A stretch of 64,000 nt of DNA from assembly GCA_007922195.1 (NCBI GenBank), contig ML681981.1:11725598-11789597 (forward strand). The letters are read 5' to 3'. The stretch comes from Podocnemis expansa (Eukaryota > Chordata > Testudines > Podocnemididae). The notes under the pieces were generated by a model. The model saw only the letters and a list, made by a program, of their open reading frames with translations, did no database searches and was not told the DNA's origin. Made by a program: the position numbers and the translations under genes. Shown here piece by piece: positions 50,870 through 60,650 of the stretch; within the stretch, counting starts at the first letter, position 1, and the number at the start of each line of letters is the position of its first letter.

Positions 50870-51258
50870 AGCAGCTGCTAGTCTAGTTCAGCAAAAGAAG
50901 CAAGGAATCCTGTGGCACTTAAAGACTAACAAATTTATTTATTCCATGAGCTTTTGTGGGAGAAAATCCCATTTCATCAGATGCTTTGATGATGGGGAAA
51001 GTTACAGAATGGGATGGAAACAAATTCAGGGGAGTGTAAGACACGGGATCAGGTCATACTGACAGGTCATACTGATTTGCTGTTACAGTACGATCCCATG
51101 TCTTACACTCCCCTGAAGTTGTTTCCATCCCATTCTGTAATTTCCCTCATTTTCAAAGCATCTGATGAAATGGTATTTTTCTCCCACAAAAGCTCATGCA
51201 ATAAATAAATTCGTTAGTCTTTAAGAGCCACAGGACTCCTTGCTTCTTTTTCTCTGTA
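50870..51258. mobile_element. long palindromic Penelope-like insertion, about 390 bp
   Basis: Left and right arms of roughly 180 bases are inverted copies: GGGATGGAAACAAATTCAGG on the left pairs with CCTGAAGTTGTTTCCATCCC on the right, and the outer parts carry TGGCACTTAAAGACTAAC and its complement. The centre is near 51060-51080. No clear target duplication was found. Confidence 0.7.
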
Positions 51259-51768
51259 CACAGTCTGCTCTAAGGGTGAGAATACTTCAACTGCTCTTCA
51301 CTGCCTCAGACAAACATAATGGGAAGTATGGCATGAACAACACTTCTTTGGTCAAAGCAGGATGACCAGACAGCAATTTCGTGAGATGAAGAAATAAGAG
51401 GTTGCCTAAGTAAGGAAAAGCCCCGTAGCATCAAGAAAGTCCTGATAACATTGGGCTGTCTAGTCATCCTAGGGCTAAAGTGACACAATGTAGGATCTTC
51501 ATTTATCAGCGCAGAAGTGAGAACTGAGAGTGAAGGACAGTAAAGAAGGAAGCCTGAATAGATTTTGTAGCTGTAGAGGTGGCATCGTAAATTCATCTCA
51601 TCTAAAAAGAAATGGGTACCCTACACTATAATAGAGGACTTTTTAGAAAAGAGTTATTTTCCTCCATGCAAAAGTTCACTAACAATCTGATAGATGAGAA
51701 CTCACACTATTCCCAAATTCCCCAGGACGTCACCCTCATGCCCCATCACACTGCTGGGGGCTGTAGAC

Positions 51769-52265
51769 CAGTGGTTCCCAAAATTTTCTCCACCGTGGCA
51801 CACGTTGCTACCTTTAATTAATTTGAGGCACACCTAGGGTTACCAGAGGTCAGACAAAAGGAGGACATGTCCTCCTTTTTACCTTCCCATCCCTCATCCA
51901 GCAGGCATTTTAAAAATCCATGATTTTGTCTGGCTTCTTACTTACAGGGGTTAAAGTAGCTGGAATGCCCCGAAACACCCTATTTTTAGAGGGAATTGTT
52001 CCAGGGACCCTTAAAGACAGAAGAATATGACATTAATACTGCATTTTCTCCACGTGTCTTCCAATGTCCTCCTTTTCCTACTTCCCTGTCCTCCTTTCCA
52101 GGCTTTGGCATCTGGTAACCCCAGGCACACTACCCTATAGTGTCCAAATGAACTCATGAGCCAATCCGGAGCTCTTTGAGCAGCTTTTCAAAAAAAATGT
52201 GTGGCGCACCTGCTCGGCCCTGACGGCACACCCGTGTGCTGTGGCAGGCTGGTTGGGAAACTCTG
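51769..52265. mobile_element. hAT MITE I carrying a nested hAT
   Basis: CAGTGGTTCCCAAAA at the left and GGTTGGGAAACTCTG at the right are inverted. It is the same family as 47751-47953 and is split by element J at 51834-52122. Its own target duplication is not clear. Confidence 0.75.
51834..52122. mobile_element. nested hAT MITE J, 289 bp
   Basis: Ends TAGGGTTACCAG and CTGGTAACCCC are inverted; the flanks are a perfect 8-bp duplication AGGCACAC (51826-51833 and 52123-52130). The related element G has a single AGGCACAC at 47806-47813, which is the unoccupied site. Confidence 0.9.
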
Positions 52266-52726
52266 ACCGCACAATCCCCACCCCAGTCAGGGAATCACAC
52301 CTCAGGAAAGACGTCAAGGCGTGAATGAAGCGTGAGGGGCCATTGATTTTATTTACTGCGGGCAATAAAGCCACAGAAGGAGAGCTGACTCTTTAGCAAT
52401 GTCCCTTGGCTCAAGTCAGGCACCCCCTACACCCCCTGCTCATGAAGCGGGGTCCCCGCACTAACCCCTTGCTGCTCAGGCTGCCCCGGCCCCTCCTGCC
52501 CGAAAGGGGGCGCCGCAGCGGGCACGGCCGCTCTAGAGCCGAGGCGCGGCGGCGGCACCGTTGGGCGTTGGGGGGGGGAGGGGCAGAACCCCCCCGGCGC
52601 GCGGCAAACGGGCCCGACGCGGGCGTGAAGGGCGCTTGGCGTCACCCCGCCCCCACCCGGGCCCTGAGGGAAGAGCGGAAGAGGGGGCGCTAGCCGGCGC
52701 AGGAGAAGAGGGGAGAAGGGGCTGAC

Positions 52727-52880
52727 CTTTCCCGCAGCCATGCCGCCGCCGCCGCCACGTCCCCCTCTGGCGCCAGCGCCCACCTGCCCCGCACGCGACA
52801 GCAGCGCGGAGCGTTAACAGCAACCGCCGCGGCGCGCGCCCCGGGGGCCTTTAAATCCCCTCCGCAACGGCAGGCGGCGG
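52727..52880 (-). other. CPEB3: candidate CPEB3 noncoding exon 1
   Basis: In the CpG island a minus-strand donor (AAAG then GTCAGC, GT at 52725-52726) could end a first exon whose transcription start would lie just left of the ZNF143-like motif. The upper limit given is approximate. The exon would end with an ATG in good context (G at -3 and +4; A of the ATG at 52741) followed by four codons. Joined to exon 2 this gives a short upstream ORF that overlaps the CPEB3 start out of frame. An alternative donor (GTGAG then GTAAGA, GT at 52948-52949) is also present. Only RNA data can choose between them. Confidence 0.4.
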
Positions 52881-52881
52881 G

Positions 52882-52901
52882 ACTACATCTCCCATGATAC
52901 C
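52882..52901 (+). promoter_or_regulatory. ZNF143-type promoter motif
   Basis: The sequence ACTACATCTCCCATGATACC closely follows the ACTACANNTCCCANNATGC core-promoter motif bound by ZNF143, which is enriched in CpG and divergent promoters. It lies between the candidate CPEB3 exon 1 and the MARCHF5 start. Confidence 0.65.
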
Positions 52902-52915
52902 CCGCGCGCACGCTC

Positions 52916-52923
52916 TGACGTAA
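52916..52923 (+). promoter_or_regulatory. CRE-like site TGACGTAA
   Basis: The octamer TGACGTAA is a common variant of the CREB/ATF site and sits 15 bases right of the ZNF143-like motif, in the middle of the divergent promoter. Binding is inferred from the motif only. Confidence 0.45.
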
Positions 52924-53208
52924 GGCGGTGGGCTCGGCCTCGCTCTTACCTCACAGAGGCGCCGTCGCTGTCCTCGCGCTAAGCCAGTCCGCGCAGCTCG
53001 TGGAGCTTGCGGGCTTCTCGCCTTAGCGGTCGCCAGTCTCAGCTCGCCCCTATCCCCGTCCCGCCTGTGAGGGAGGCCCGGCGGGGCTGTGCGGGGCGGG
53101 GTCTCCCAACCGCCTCCGCCAGTCTCGGGCTTCGGGGCCTGCCTTAGGCCGGTTCCTCCTGCGGGCGCCGCTGCAGCCGGGCCTCCGGGGTCCCCGCGCC
53201 CGGGGGCG

Positions 53209-53252
53209 ATGTCGGAGCAGACGGGCTTGGCGCCGCAGCAGCCTATGGACAG
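53209..53252 (+). CDS. MARCHF5: MARCHF5, first coding exon (14 codons plus 2 bases)
   Basis: This exon encodes the N-terminus of the mitochondrial outer-membrane RING-CH ubiquitin ligase MARCHF5 (MITOL), which controls mitochondrial dynamics and turnover of outer-membrane proteins. The peptide is MSEQTGLAPQQPMD plus the first two bases of an Arg codon (AG), followed by a GTACGG donor at 53253-53258. In MARCHF5 the next residues are the RING-CH start SCWVCF, so the split Arg codon fits. The start is the ATG at 53209-53211, inside the CpG island with GC-rich 5'UTR to its left. Divergent linkage to CPEB3 supports the call. The exon is short, so the assignment rests on the N-terminal match plus synteny. 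The RING and the four membrane segments are in later exons outside the window. Confidence 0.85.
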
Positions 53253-53353
53253 GTACGGGCGGGGAGTAGAGACGTGCGGGGACGTGGCGGGAGAGGGGTG
53301 TGTCCCTGGTGGGGCAGCCACACAGGCAGAGGGGGCGCTCCAGGGATTTCCCT

Positions 53354-53670
53354 AACACTCCCTTATCCCCTCCCTGAATTTCCCAGCACCCCTCCAGGTG
53401 TCAGCTAGTAACAGTGTTACACCTATTTAGTGAGCACCCCTACACCCCTCCTGAATGTCCCAACACCCTCAGCTGTCAGCTAGTANNNNNNNNNNCCTAC
53501 ACCCCTCCTGAATGTCCCAACACCCTCAGCTGTCAGCTAGTAGCAGTGTTACATCAATTTAATGAGCACCCCAACACCCCCTCTGAATGTCCTAACACCC
53601 CCAGGTGTCAGCTAGTAATAATGTTACACCATATTAGTGAGCACCTCCCAATACCCCCCTACACTCTCCC
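53354..53670 (+). repeat. 75-bp minisatellite with a 10-N gap
   Basis: Copies of a 75-base unit containing GTGTCAGCTAGTA and TGAATGTCC-AACACC recur; the phrase CAGCTAGTA ends at 53410, 53485, 53542 and 53617, with ten N at 53486-53495 shortening one interval. The array lies about 100 bases inside MARCHF5 intron 1, so its copy number is unresolved. Confidence 0.85.
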
Positions 53671-54469
53671 TAATTTCAAGTCCTGGGGAGAATCTTGGGG
53701 GTCTTGTGTGTCACCCCTGATTGTTGGATTGGTTCACCTGTGTGTGTAGCACTGTAGCAGTCTCCCATGGGTTTCTGGGAGAGTAAGCCTAGGTGATTTA
53801 TGGGTTTTGGAAAGTTGATATTGGATAAGGGACCAGGAAGTAAATGGAAAGTAAGTTTGTGGGATTGCTTGATTGTGTATTATGTTTGTTTTCATGGCAT
53901 ATGGGGGGGGGAGTTATTGCAGGACAAACTATGGGGAAAAAAGTGGGGGAAGGTTTGTCTTTGGTTAAGCCTCTGTCCTGGGATTCAAGGTCTAAATTTC
54001 CTGGCTCTGCTGCAGCCTTCCTATCTTGCTTTGGCCTTGTTTGTAGTAGAAAAATAAGGCAACCTTTCAGCCATGATGTCTACACTCTTTTTTGAATCAG
54101 TGGAGTGTATTTGCATGAAGATTACTTCCACCTGCTTTTTCAGTTCCCTGCTGTGAGCCCCTCATGATGCTGGTGGGCACTTTTCAATTCCCAACCAGGA
54201 GCTAGCCTTGTTCCCTGTTGGGGGAGCCTGCTGGGGAAACTACCCAGCTTATCCCACCCTCGGAACTGACAGGGCTGTCCTGGCCCTCAATAGGGAGTGA
54301 GTGGGGAAGTGCCCAGGCTTCTCTCCTGGCTCCAACAGGCAGTGGAAACCAGCTGCTCAGCTTTTGGGGTGGGGGTAGAGGGAATGATGCTTTCTGGGCA
54401 GTTTCATTGCTGTGATGTTGATTAACAAGAATGATAGTCTCAAAGCTGATAAGAGGAACTCAGTGTCTC

Positions 54470-54632
54470 TGTGGGCACTGTATTACCTTGATTAAGCTGA
54501 CATAAGCCCTACAACTCTTGTTGAGGTGGTTTTATGGTGTCGGTATAGCAGGGGAATTACACTGGTGGGAGAGCATTTTAACCTGTACAGCTCCACTGTT
54601 TTGTTCATGAAATGCTCTGGTGTAGACCAGTC
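54470..54632. mobile_element. MITE remnant with GTCTACACC-type end
   Basis: The right end GGTGTAGACCAGTCC, with internal TGACATAAGCCCTACAACTC, corresponds to a common reptile MITE; the left end is not resolved. Confidence 0.45.
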
Positions 54633-54949
54633 CTGAGTCTCTGTTGCCTCAATACTTTGTTTGTAAAATAATGTGATATCACTTTCCTGCCTTGGTGATG
54701 TTGTAGGGATAAATTATAAATGTCTGCATGTTGCTGAAGAACTAAATTGATGGGAAGTATGTCTAGAAACACTTGGGAAGGGGTATAAAAGCAAAGGAGG
54801 ATGTACTTACGAGAGTTATAGAAGCATAGGAGGCCTCAAGGAAAAAAGTTTGGACATGCAAGTAGGTGAAAGCTGTAAGAGAGAAGAAGATGGCATCCAA
54901 TAGAAAAACAAATGAATTGTTTTTGTTATTGTAGTATGATGTTTGCCAA

Positions 54950-55430
54950 TATACAAGAATGGACATACTGGTTCAAATCAATGGTTCTTTTAGCTCAGAA
55001 TCCTGTGTTCTGGCAGTGGGGTTGCCAAATGTTTCAGAGGGAGTGAACAGAATGGAGCACTTTTTTGAATGATCCACTCCTGTTGCCCACCCTGGCTTCT
55101 AGCAGTTGGAGATTGAGACATTCAGAGCATGGGGTTGCATCTCTGACCATCCTGGCCAATAGCCATTGATGGACTTGTCCACCGTGAACTTGTATAATTC
55201 TTTTGAACTCTGTTGTTCTTTTGGCCTTCGCAACATCCTCTGGCAATGAGTTCCACAGGCTGACTCTGCGAAGAACTTCCTATTATTTTTTAATACCTAC
55301 TGCCTCTTTATTTCTTTGGGTGACCCATGATTCTTGTGTTATGTGAACAAAGGGATGAATAACGCTTCCTTAATTACTTTCTACACACTTTTATGTGTGG
55401 AGAACCTGTCACCTTTCATCGCAAGAAAGA
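54950..55430 (-). mobile_element. old CR1 3' region
   Basis: Minus-strand CR1 C-terminal and 3' sequence: phrases such as GGCCAATAGCCATTGATGGA and GAGTTCCACAGGCTGACTCT are standard parts of reptile CR1 copies. The reading frame is destroyed. Confidence 0.6.
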
Positions 55431-56376
55431 GAACAAGGGCACAAACCCAGGGTCTTTCTCCTTTACAGGTCACCTTTAAGAAAAGTGGAATTAGAGAAAT
55501 GGAAGCTGCCATCAGAAGAGTGATGGGGACTAAATTATGTGAGGCAGGGGCAAAACTATGTGCAGCCTTAAGGAGAGGAGGAGGAAGAAGATGTTGTGAT
55601 GGAAAGGAAATAAAGTTAGTGTCTGCGTTTTGGATAGGTTGGAAGAGTGCAAAATGAAAATCGGGTCAGCCAGAGAAAAGATTATAATATAGGCAGGAGA
55701 CTGTCAAGGGGGTTGCAATAACATAGACAAGAGGTTACTAATAATTTTGGAACCAGGAATGAAAAGAGAACTGGATTTTGGAGCTACTGAGAGGGACCAT
55801 GTCAAGGAGGACAACAACCTGGATGTGAGGAGTAAAGGAGAGAGGAGACGAGGAAAACAACAGGTATCGGGAGGATGTTGGAATTACTCTAACTGAGAAA
55901 GGAAGAACATTGCAACTCCAAAACAGAACAGCGTCTCAAACAATGGGATGTGTCCACTTGTCATTCAGTATCTTCTAAACTATATTCTAGATTTCCTTTC
56001 TTGGAACACTGGTATTTACCTTGCCTCTGATAAAACTGGTGCTTTCGTGTTGTACATAAGTCCTAAGATACGTTTTTGGAGGCTTGATTGCAGCCCCACG
56101 CACAAACGTAAATATCACATCATGAGTGCATAGCTCGTTCCATTGGACAAATCTCCTAAAGCAGTACCAATCTAAGTTTGCTTTACATTCAGTCTCCTGA
56201 TCTCTATTGTAGTTAGTGCATTAGTGGGAAGTAATGGGTACTAGCTGATACCGTTAAGGCCTTATACTGGTAAATAGGTACTGTGACCTGTAAAGGTGGA
56301 GGGGAACCCTGCTTGGCTAGTGGTGTGTTTTGCTGCTGCTTTATATGTCTGTAAGGCACGTTTGTTTTTTCTAGTT

Positions 56377-56740
56377 CAGGTGTCAGCAACCTGAAATTTA
56401 AGAGCCATTTTTAAAAATTCCTTCAATTTTTTGAGAGCTGCAATGGTTGTAGCCTCCTGCTGGCGGGGGGAGCTGGACCAGGATGCCTGCTGCAGAATCT
56501 GCTGGTGGGTGCAAGAGGGAACTCAGAACAAGAGGCAGGCCTCCTGCAGGATGCCCTGGTGGAGGAGGTAGCCTAATGTGGGCCTCCCATGGGGTCCCAC
56601 GGTGGCAGAAGGAGGTCCATATCTGTAAGGGTTTAGCCAAAGAGGCACAAGTTGTACAGCCCTGTTCTAAGCAAAAAAGCATTTTTGGCTTGGTTTGTAT
56701 CCTTCCCCCCCTACCCCTCACCCAGCCAAGGTTGAAATAT
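56377..56740. mobile_element. hAT-like fragment L
   Basis: It starts with a hAT terminus CAGGTGTCAGCAACCTG, but no right terminus was found before element K begins. It is probably truncated. Confidence 0.4.
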
Positions 56741-56748
56741 GTGTAGCT

Positions 56749-57352
56749 CAGGGGTCGGCAACCCCCAGCAAGTGTGCCAGCTATGGCACACAGGCCAAGC
56801 CTGGCCAGCACAGCCACTCAGGGTCCCTCACTGGCCCTGCCTCCAGCATGGCTTGGGGCCACAAGAGTCGTATGCCATGGCTACAAGCTCCCTGCTAGGG
56901 AGCCCAGCCAGTAAGTGGGGGGGAAAGTGTTGGCATGAAGCATCCCTGGCCCTGCAGGTCCCACCCCCTGTTGGGCAAGGCTGATGGTGGGAAGTGGAGC
57001 AGGTCAGCCTGATTGGAGCTGTGCAGGCTGGAGCTGAGAAGAGGACGGGTCAGCCTGCCTGACAACTGGAAGTGCTGTGGCCGGCGAGAGGTGGCTCCCG
57101 CCCCAGCCCTGACCCTGGCAAGGAAGTGGAGGTACCTGGCCGGGAAGAGGGTGGATCAGCCTGCCCAGCAGGAGTGGGCCCTGGACTCAGCTGGGAATTG
57201 GGTAGGTCGGCCTGCCTGGAGGACCCCCAACGGTGTGTTCTGGCCTTGGTTCCACCCCCTGCCAGGAGCCTGAAGCCTGACCCTGCTGTCTTTTGGACCT
57301 GCCACTGGCTGAGGGTGCCGTGGCCGGGGCTGGCAAAGGTTGCTGACCTGTG
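56749..57352. mobile_element. hAT-like element K, 604 bp
   Basis: Left end CAGGGGTCGGCAACC and the reverse complement of the right end, CACAGGTCAGCAACC, align; flanks GTGTAGCT (56741-56748) and GTGCAGCT (57353-57360) match 7 of 8. The GC-rich core contains loosely repeated blocks with CAGCCTGCCT. Confidence 0.75.
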
Positions 57353-57829
57353 GTGCAGCTGAAATGAGCATGAATGTTCTTTCCTCTTTATAATTTATGT
57401 TCAATTAACTGATTGTCTTATTAAGTTTTAAAAGTGGACTTTTTTTGCATTGGTCATATTGCAGAATAAAATTCTATTTGGAACGTAGTTTATTATTTCA
57501 CAGCATGTGCTGGTGAGTGCTTAGCAGTTGTTACTCTAACACTGCCAGTGTACCTATTAATTTTTTTCTGTGACTGATTCTATGAGTTGTGGGATACTTT
57601 AAAGTTGTACATGAAATTAATCTGGTTCACTGTTAAAATAGTCTTTCAAAGCCTCCCTGAACTATGTTGTTCTGTGTTGAGCTCCTCTAGTAACCCCTAT
57701 CTGGTTGTTCAAATTGAGCAGATAACAACTCCACCTTTGTCCTCCACCCTAGCAGAAACTTCTCCTTTGCTTCATAGCTATTATTTAGAGCAGAGCAGGC
57801 AGCCATCACCATTGGGATATCTCTCTTGC

Positions 57830-58430
57830 TGAAGTTCCTGTGAGCAGACAATGTCAGCAGCCTTTACAGTAACCAAAAGCACATTCAACTGTTGTTCTGC
57901 ATAGTCAAACTTATCCTTGGTGCTGTTGATGCAAGCCTCATGAGTGAGGGGTAGACTGAATCACCAGTGATCGCTATTGGCATTTCAATGTTGCCAGGGG
58001 CCATCTGCTGGTCAGGAAACCTAGTCCCTGCTTGTAGCTTTCTGAACAGTCCTGTGTTCTTAAAGGTCTTTCCAGGCCAGCCCATGTTGTTTTCAGTGCA
58101 CTGACACTGGTGATTCACCTATGCTTACCCACAGGAAAGTATATGCATGACCATATTAAAACAACCTTATCTGCTGGTGTATTCAGTGGCAAGGTGGTCT
58201 GGTGCCAAAGTAGGGATAGGTATGCTCTCTCTTGCTCCACCAAAATTTGGAAACCCTGTAGCTGCCAAGCATTCCACTATATTCTGCATGTTGCAGAGAG
58301 TCAGTCCTGCATAGCAGGAGGCGATTACTGGCTCTGCATGCTTGCATGACAGCCACCTCGGCAGTGCATTTCCTGACTCCAGGTTGATTCCCAACTGACT
58401 GGTAGCCATGTGCTGTTGCATGTTTCTACA
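57830..58430 (-). pseudogene. decayed PIF/Harbinger transposase (DDE region)
   Basis: On the minus strand ECLAATGFPNFGGARESIPI and APDHLATEYTSR (58167-58421 frame) correspond to the family's GFPNC-GAIDGTHIPI and APxHxATEYINRKGYF blocks, with the metal-binding Asp lost. In a second frame (57885-58118) MGWPGKTFKNTGLFRKLQAG, FPDQ and AITGDSVYPSLM follow, the last keeping the GD of GD-AYPL. Stops and a frameshift separate the two parts. I could not fix the inverted repeats of the parent element. Confidence 0.7.
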
Positions 58431-59299
58431 GTGTTATCACAATTAGCTGCTACATTGTCACTGCAGCTCTCATTTTGGTGTCCCTGCGCTAGGGCAAACT
58501 CTGAGTGTGGTCTTGCACGGCCAAAAATCCTGCAGCCACTGCTCGTTGTCCCAAGTTCACATTATGATGCAGTCCCGCCAGTCACTGCTTGTTTTTTTGC
58601 GACCAAAAGAACTCCTCTGCCATCTGCAGCTGCTCTGTGAATGCCACCAAAAGTGAATTGGTTCTCCTAGAGTAATCTGTTCTCCACTCAGTTGGTGACT
58701 CTCTTATAGTTCTGCAAATACTGAAGGATAGTGAACACTGTGCTTGCAGTGCTTGTGATGATAGTGCAGAGTTGTGCAGATTTGTGGGATTTTTGAAAAA
58801 AGGTAGAAAAATAGTGGCCTAGTCATACAACTATGGGATGGAGGCAGTTGCAAACTGGGAAGTTAGCACTGTAAAAACATAATTATTAATGGGCTGCCAC
58901 AAAGGAGAAAGTTGTGCTGTTTCTCTTAGCAGTAGCATTAAAATTATACGTTTAAAGTTGAAATTTAAGAAAGTTGTGGAAATGCCACTAAATCTGAACA
59001 TTTGACTACTTGGTTGGATTCTTTTTTCAGATAATGTCCCCTACATTTTATATTTTGGTTTTAGAAGTGTTATTTGTTGCTTTGATTGCAAATATAATAC
59101 AAATAATATTATTAGTATTAATATTCTTAATTAAAGCAACAAGAAGAATGGGTAAAATTAAACATTTAAATCAGAGTTCATATTTTAAAAGCTTTCACAA
59201 CAGCTAAATGTCTTCTCTTTTGAGAGGAATTTTCATGCCAACAAAGGAGCGTCCCAACATAATGCTTGGGAACACTTTAATCCCGTGGGTTTGTTTTCA

Positions 59300-59516
59300 A
59301 GTGCATTAGTGTAGCTCTGCTACTGTAGTGCTTCAATGAAGATGCTAGTACACCGATAAGAGAGCTTTTCCAGTTGGCATAATTAATCGACCTCTATGAG
59401 GCAATAGTCATGTTGACAGGAGAAGCTCTCCTAAACATACCAGAGCTTAGATCAGTACACCTACATCACTCAGGGATTTGGAGTTTTCACACTCCCAAGC
59501 TTCCTAGTTTATATTG
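59300..59516. mobile_element. MITE remnant beside hAT M
   Basis: The region follows, in AT-shifted form, the common reptile MITE with internal ACATCACTCAGGGATTTGGA and a hairpin-like TTTTCACACTCCCAAG part. The element end is obscured by the hAT insertion at 59525. Confidence 0.4.
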
Positions 59517-59524
59517 ATCTAAGC

Positions 59525-60079
59525 CATGGGTAGGTAACCACTGGAACATGTGCTGACAGTGGCATCCGAGCCTACTCAGAGCAGCATGTGGCACCTTTTG
59601 CAGTACCACAGAAATTGCCACTCCTGCCACCAAAAGCTACTCTGGGTGGCTTCCTTTGCATGCAACTGGGACAGAGGTATCCCCGTCCCCATTCCCCCCC
59701 CCCCCCATGCCTGGGCCTCTGCCTGACAGAAAAAAAGCTGCCCGAGTGGCTTCTCTCTGTAAAGTGATGCTCCCTAAAGGAGCCACTCTGGGCAGCTTCT
59801 CTCTGCAGCATGCCTGGGAACCCAGGAAAGGAGCCACTTCTTTTCATTGCAGGCCTGGAGACCCATGTGCCCAGGCACACCACCAAGATGAGCCCCTTTG
59901 GGCAACTTCTTTCTGTGACATGCCTGGGAAGTGCTCCCACTCTAGCCATGACAGTGGCTGAATTTGCAGGCAGCCATCACTTTTTTTTGTTTTTTTTTCA
60001 GCAGAAGGGATCACCAGCACCAGTTGAGGGTCAGGGAGGAAGGACTGGGACAGGGGTCAGCAAAGGTTGATGATCCCTG
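59525..60079. mobile_element. non-autonomous hAT-like element M, 555 bp
   Basis: This has the same family and length as element A (2538-3092) but in the opposite orientation. Flanks ATCTAAGC (59517-59524) and ATCTAAGT (60080-60087) match 7 of 8. Minus-strand open frames in it are incidental. Confidence 0.8.
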
Positions 60080-60085
60080 ATCTAA

Positions 60086-60568
60086 GTTCTGGTCTACACT
60101 GTTGATGAAGATCACTGTAGTACTGCTTGCATCAACCTTCTGCTGCAGCCTGTGTCTCCACTGTCAAAGCAGTAAATTTGAAAAAAAGGGAGCTGTAATT
60201 CAGCCTGTTGACACTACCCATGCAAGTGGCAGGGCACTGAGGTTGAAAGCTACAGTTCTAATTGAGGTCCCTGTAGCCAGGGAGCAGCTTTTCTGATTTT
60301 TCCTGTCTGCTTTGCTATAGCAACATAGGTCCTCCCCTGCCTGGAGCCCTAGGAAGTTTTCAATTTGTCTCTCTGCATGCAGCACTGTGCCTCTCTGTAA
60401 GCAGAGAAACAGCAAGGAATGCTTTTCCTGCCCTTTTTTAAAAATTTCTTTAGAGAAGAGGGTTGGGGAAGTAAATGGAGGACAACTGCCTCACCACAAA
60501 CCCCTGCATCTGCTACCCACAGTGCAATGCATTTAAGGAAGTAATGTGAGGAGTGCAGACACAACGCC
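60086..60568 (-). mobile_element. Harbinger-like MITE, copy 3
   Basis: A minus-strand copy of the family at 29423 and 34357. TAA (60083-60085) precedes GTTCTGGTCTACACT, and TAG follows the other end at 60569. It abuts hAT M on the left and the CR1 3' end on the right. Confidence 0.65.
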
Positions 60569-60650
60569 TAGAATCATAGAATCATAGGGTTGGAAGGGAC
60601 CTCATAGGTCATCTAGTCCAACCCCCTGCCAGAGGCGGGACCACTCCCAC

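Larger units (their letters stand above)
43765..52726 (-). other. CPEB3: CPEB3 5' intron (intron 1)
   Basis: This is the inferred intron between the noncoding first exon and exon 2. The part from 43.8 to 46.6 kb is free of recognisable transposons and contains an octamer-type site, CRE sites and a CpG-rich patch, consistent with regulatory DNA or alternative first exons. The part from 47.7 to 52.3 kb is dominated by hAT and palindromic repeats. 46.6-47.7 and 48.0-49.4 kb hold nothing I recognise. The 5' boundary depends on the exon 1 prediction. Confidence 0.55.
52440..53340. promoter_or_regulatory. CpG island, bidirectional CPEB3/MARCHF5 promoter
   Basis: Base composition jumps from AT-rich flanks to a GC-rich block full of CpG. 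MARCHF5 starts rightward inside it and CPEB3 must start leftward from it or near it. From memory, the two genes are divergent and very close in mammals, so a shared promoter is expected. I see no TATA box at a sensible distance from either start, which fits a CpG-type promoter with dispersed initiation. Confidence 0.8.

Noticed and set aside
52948..52953. Strong minus-strand splice donor (GTAAGA) as the CPEB3 exon 1 end
   Set aside because: Possible, but it would place the CPEB3 start inside the MARCHF5 5'UTR region; kept only as an alternative.
52406..53358. Long open frames on both strands in the CpG island
   Set aside because: They arise from GC-rich composition where stop codons are rare; none shows a family motif except the 14-codon MARCHF5 start.
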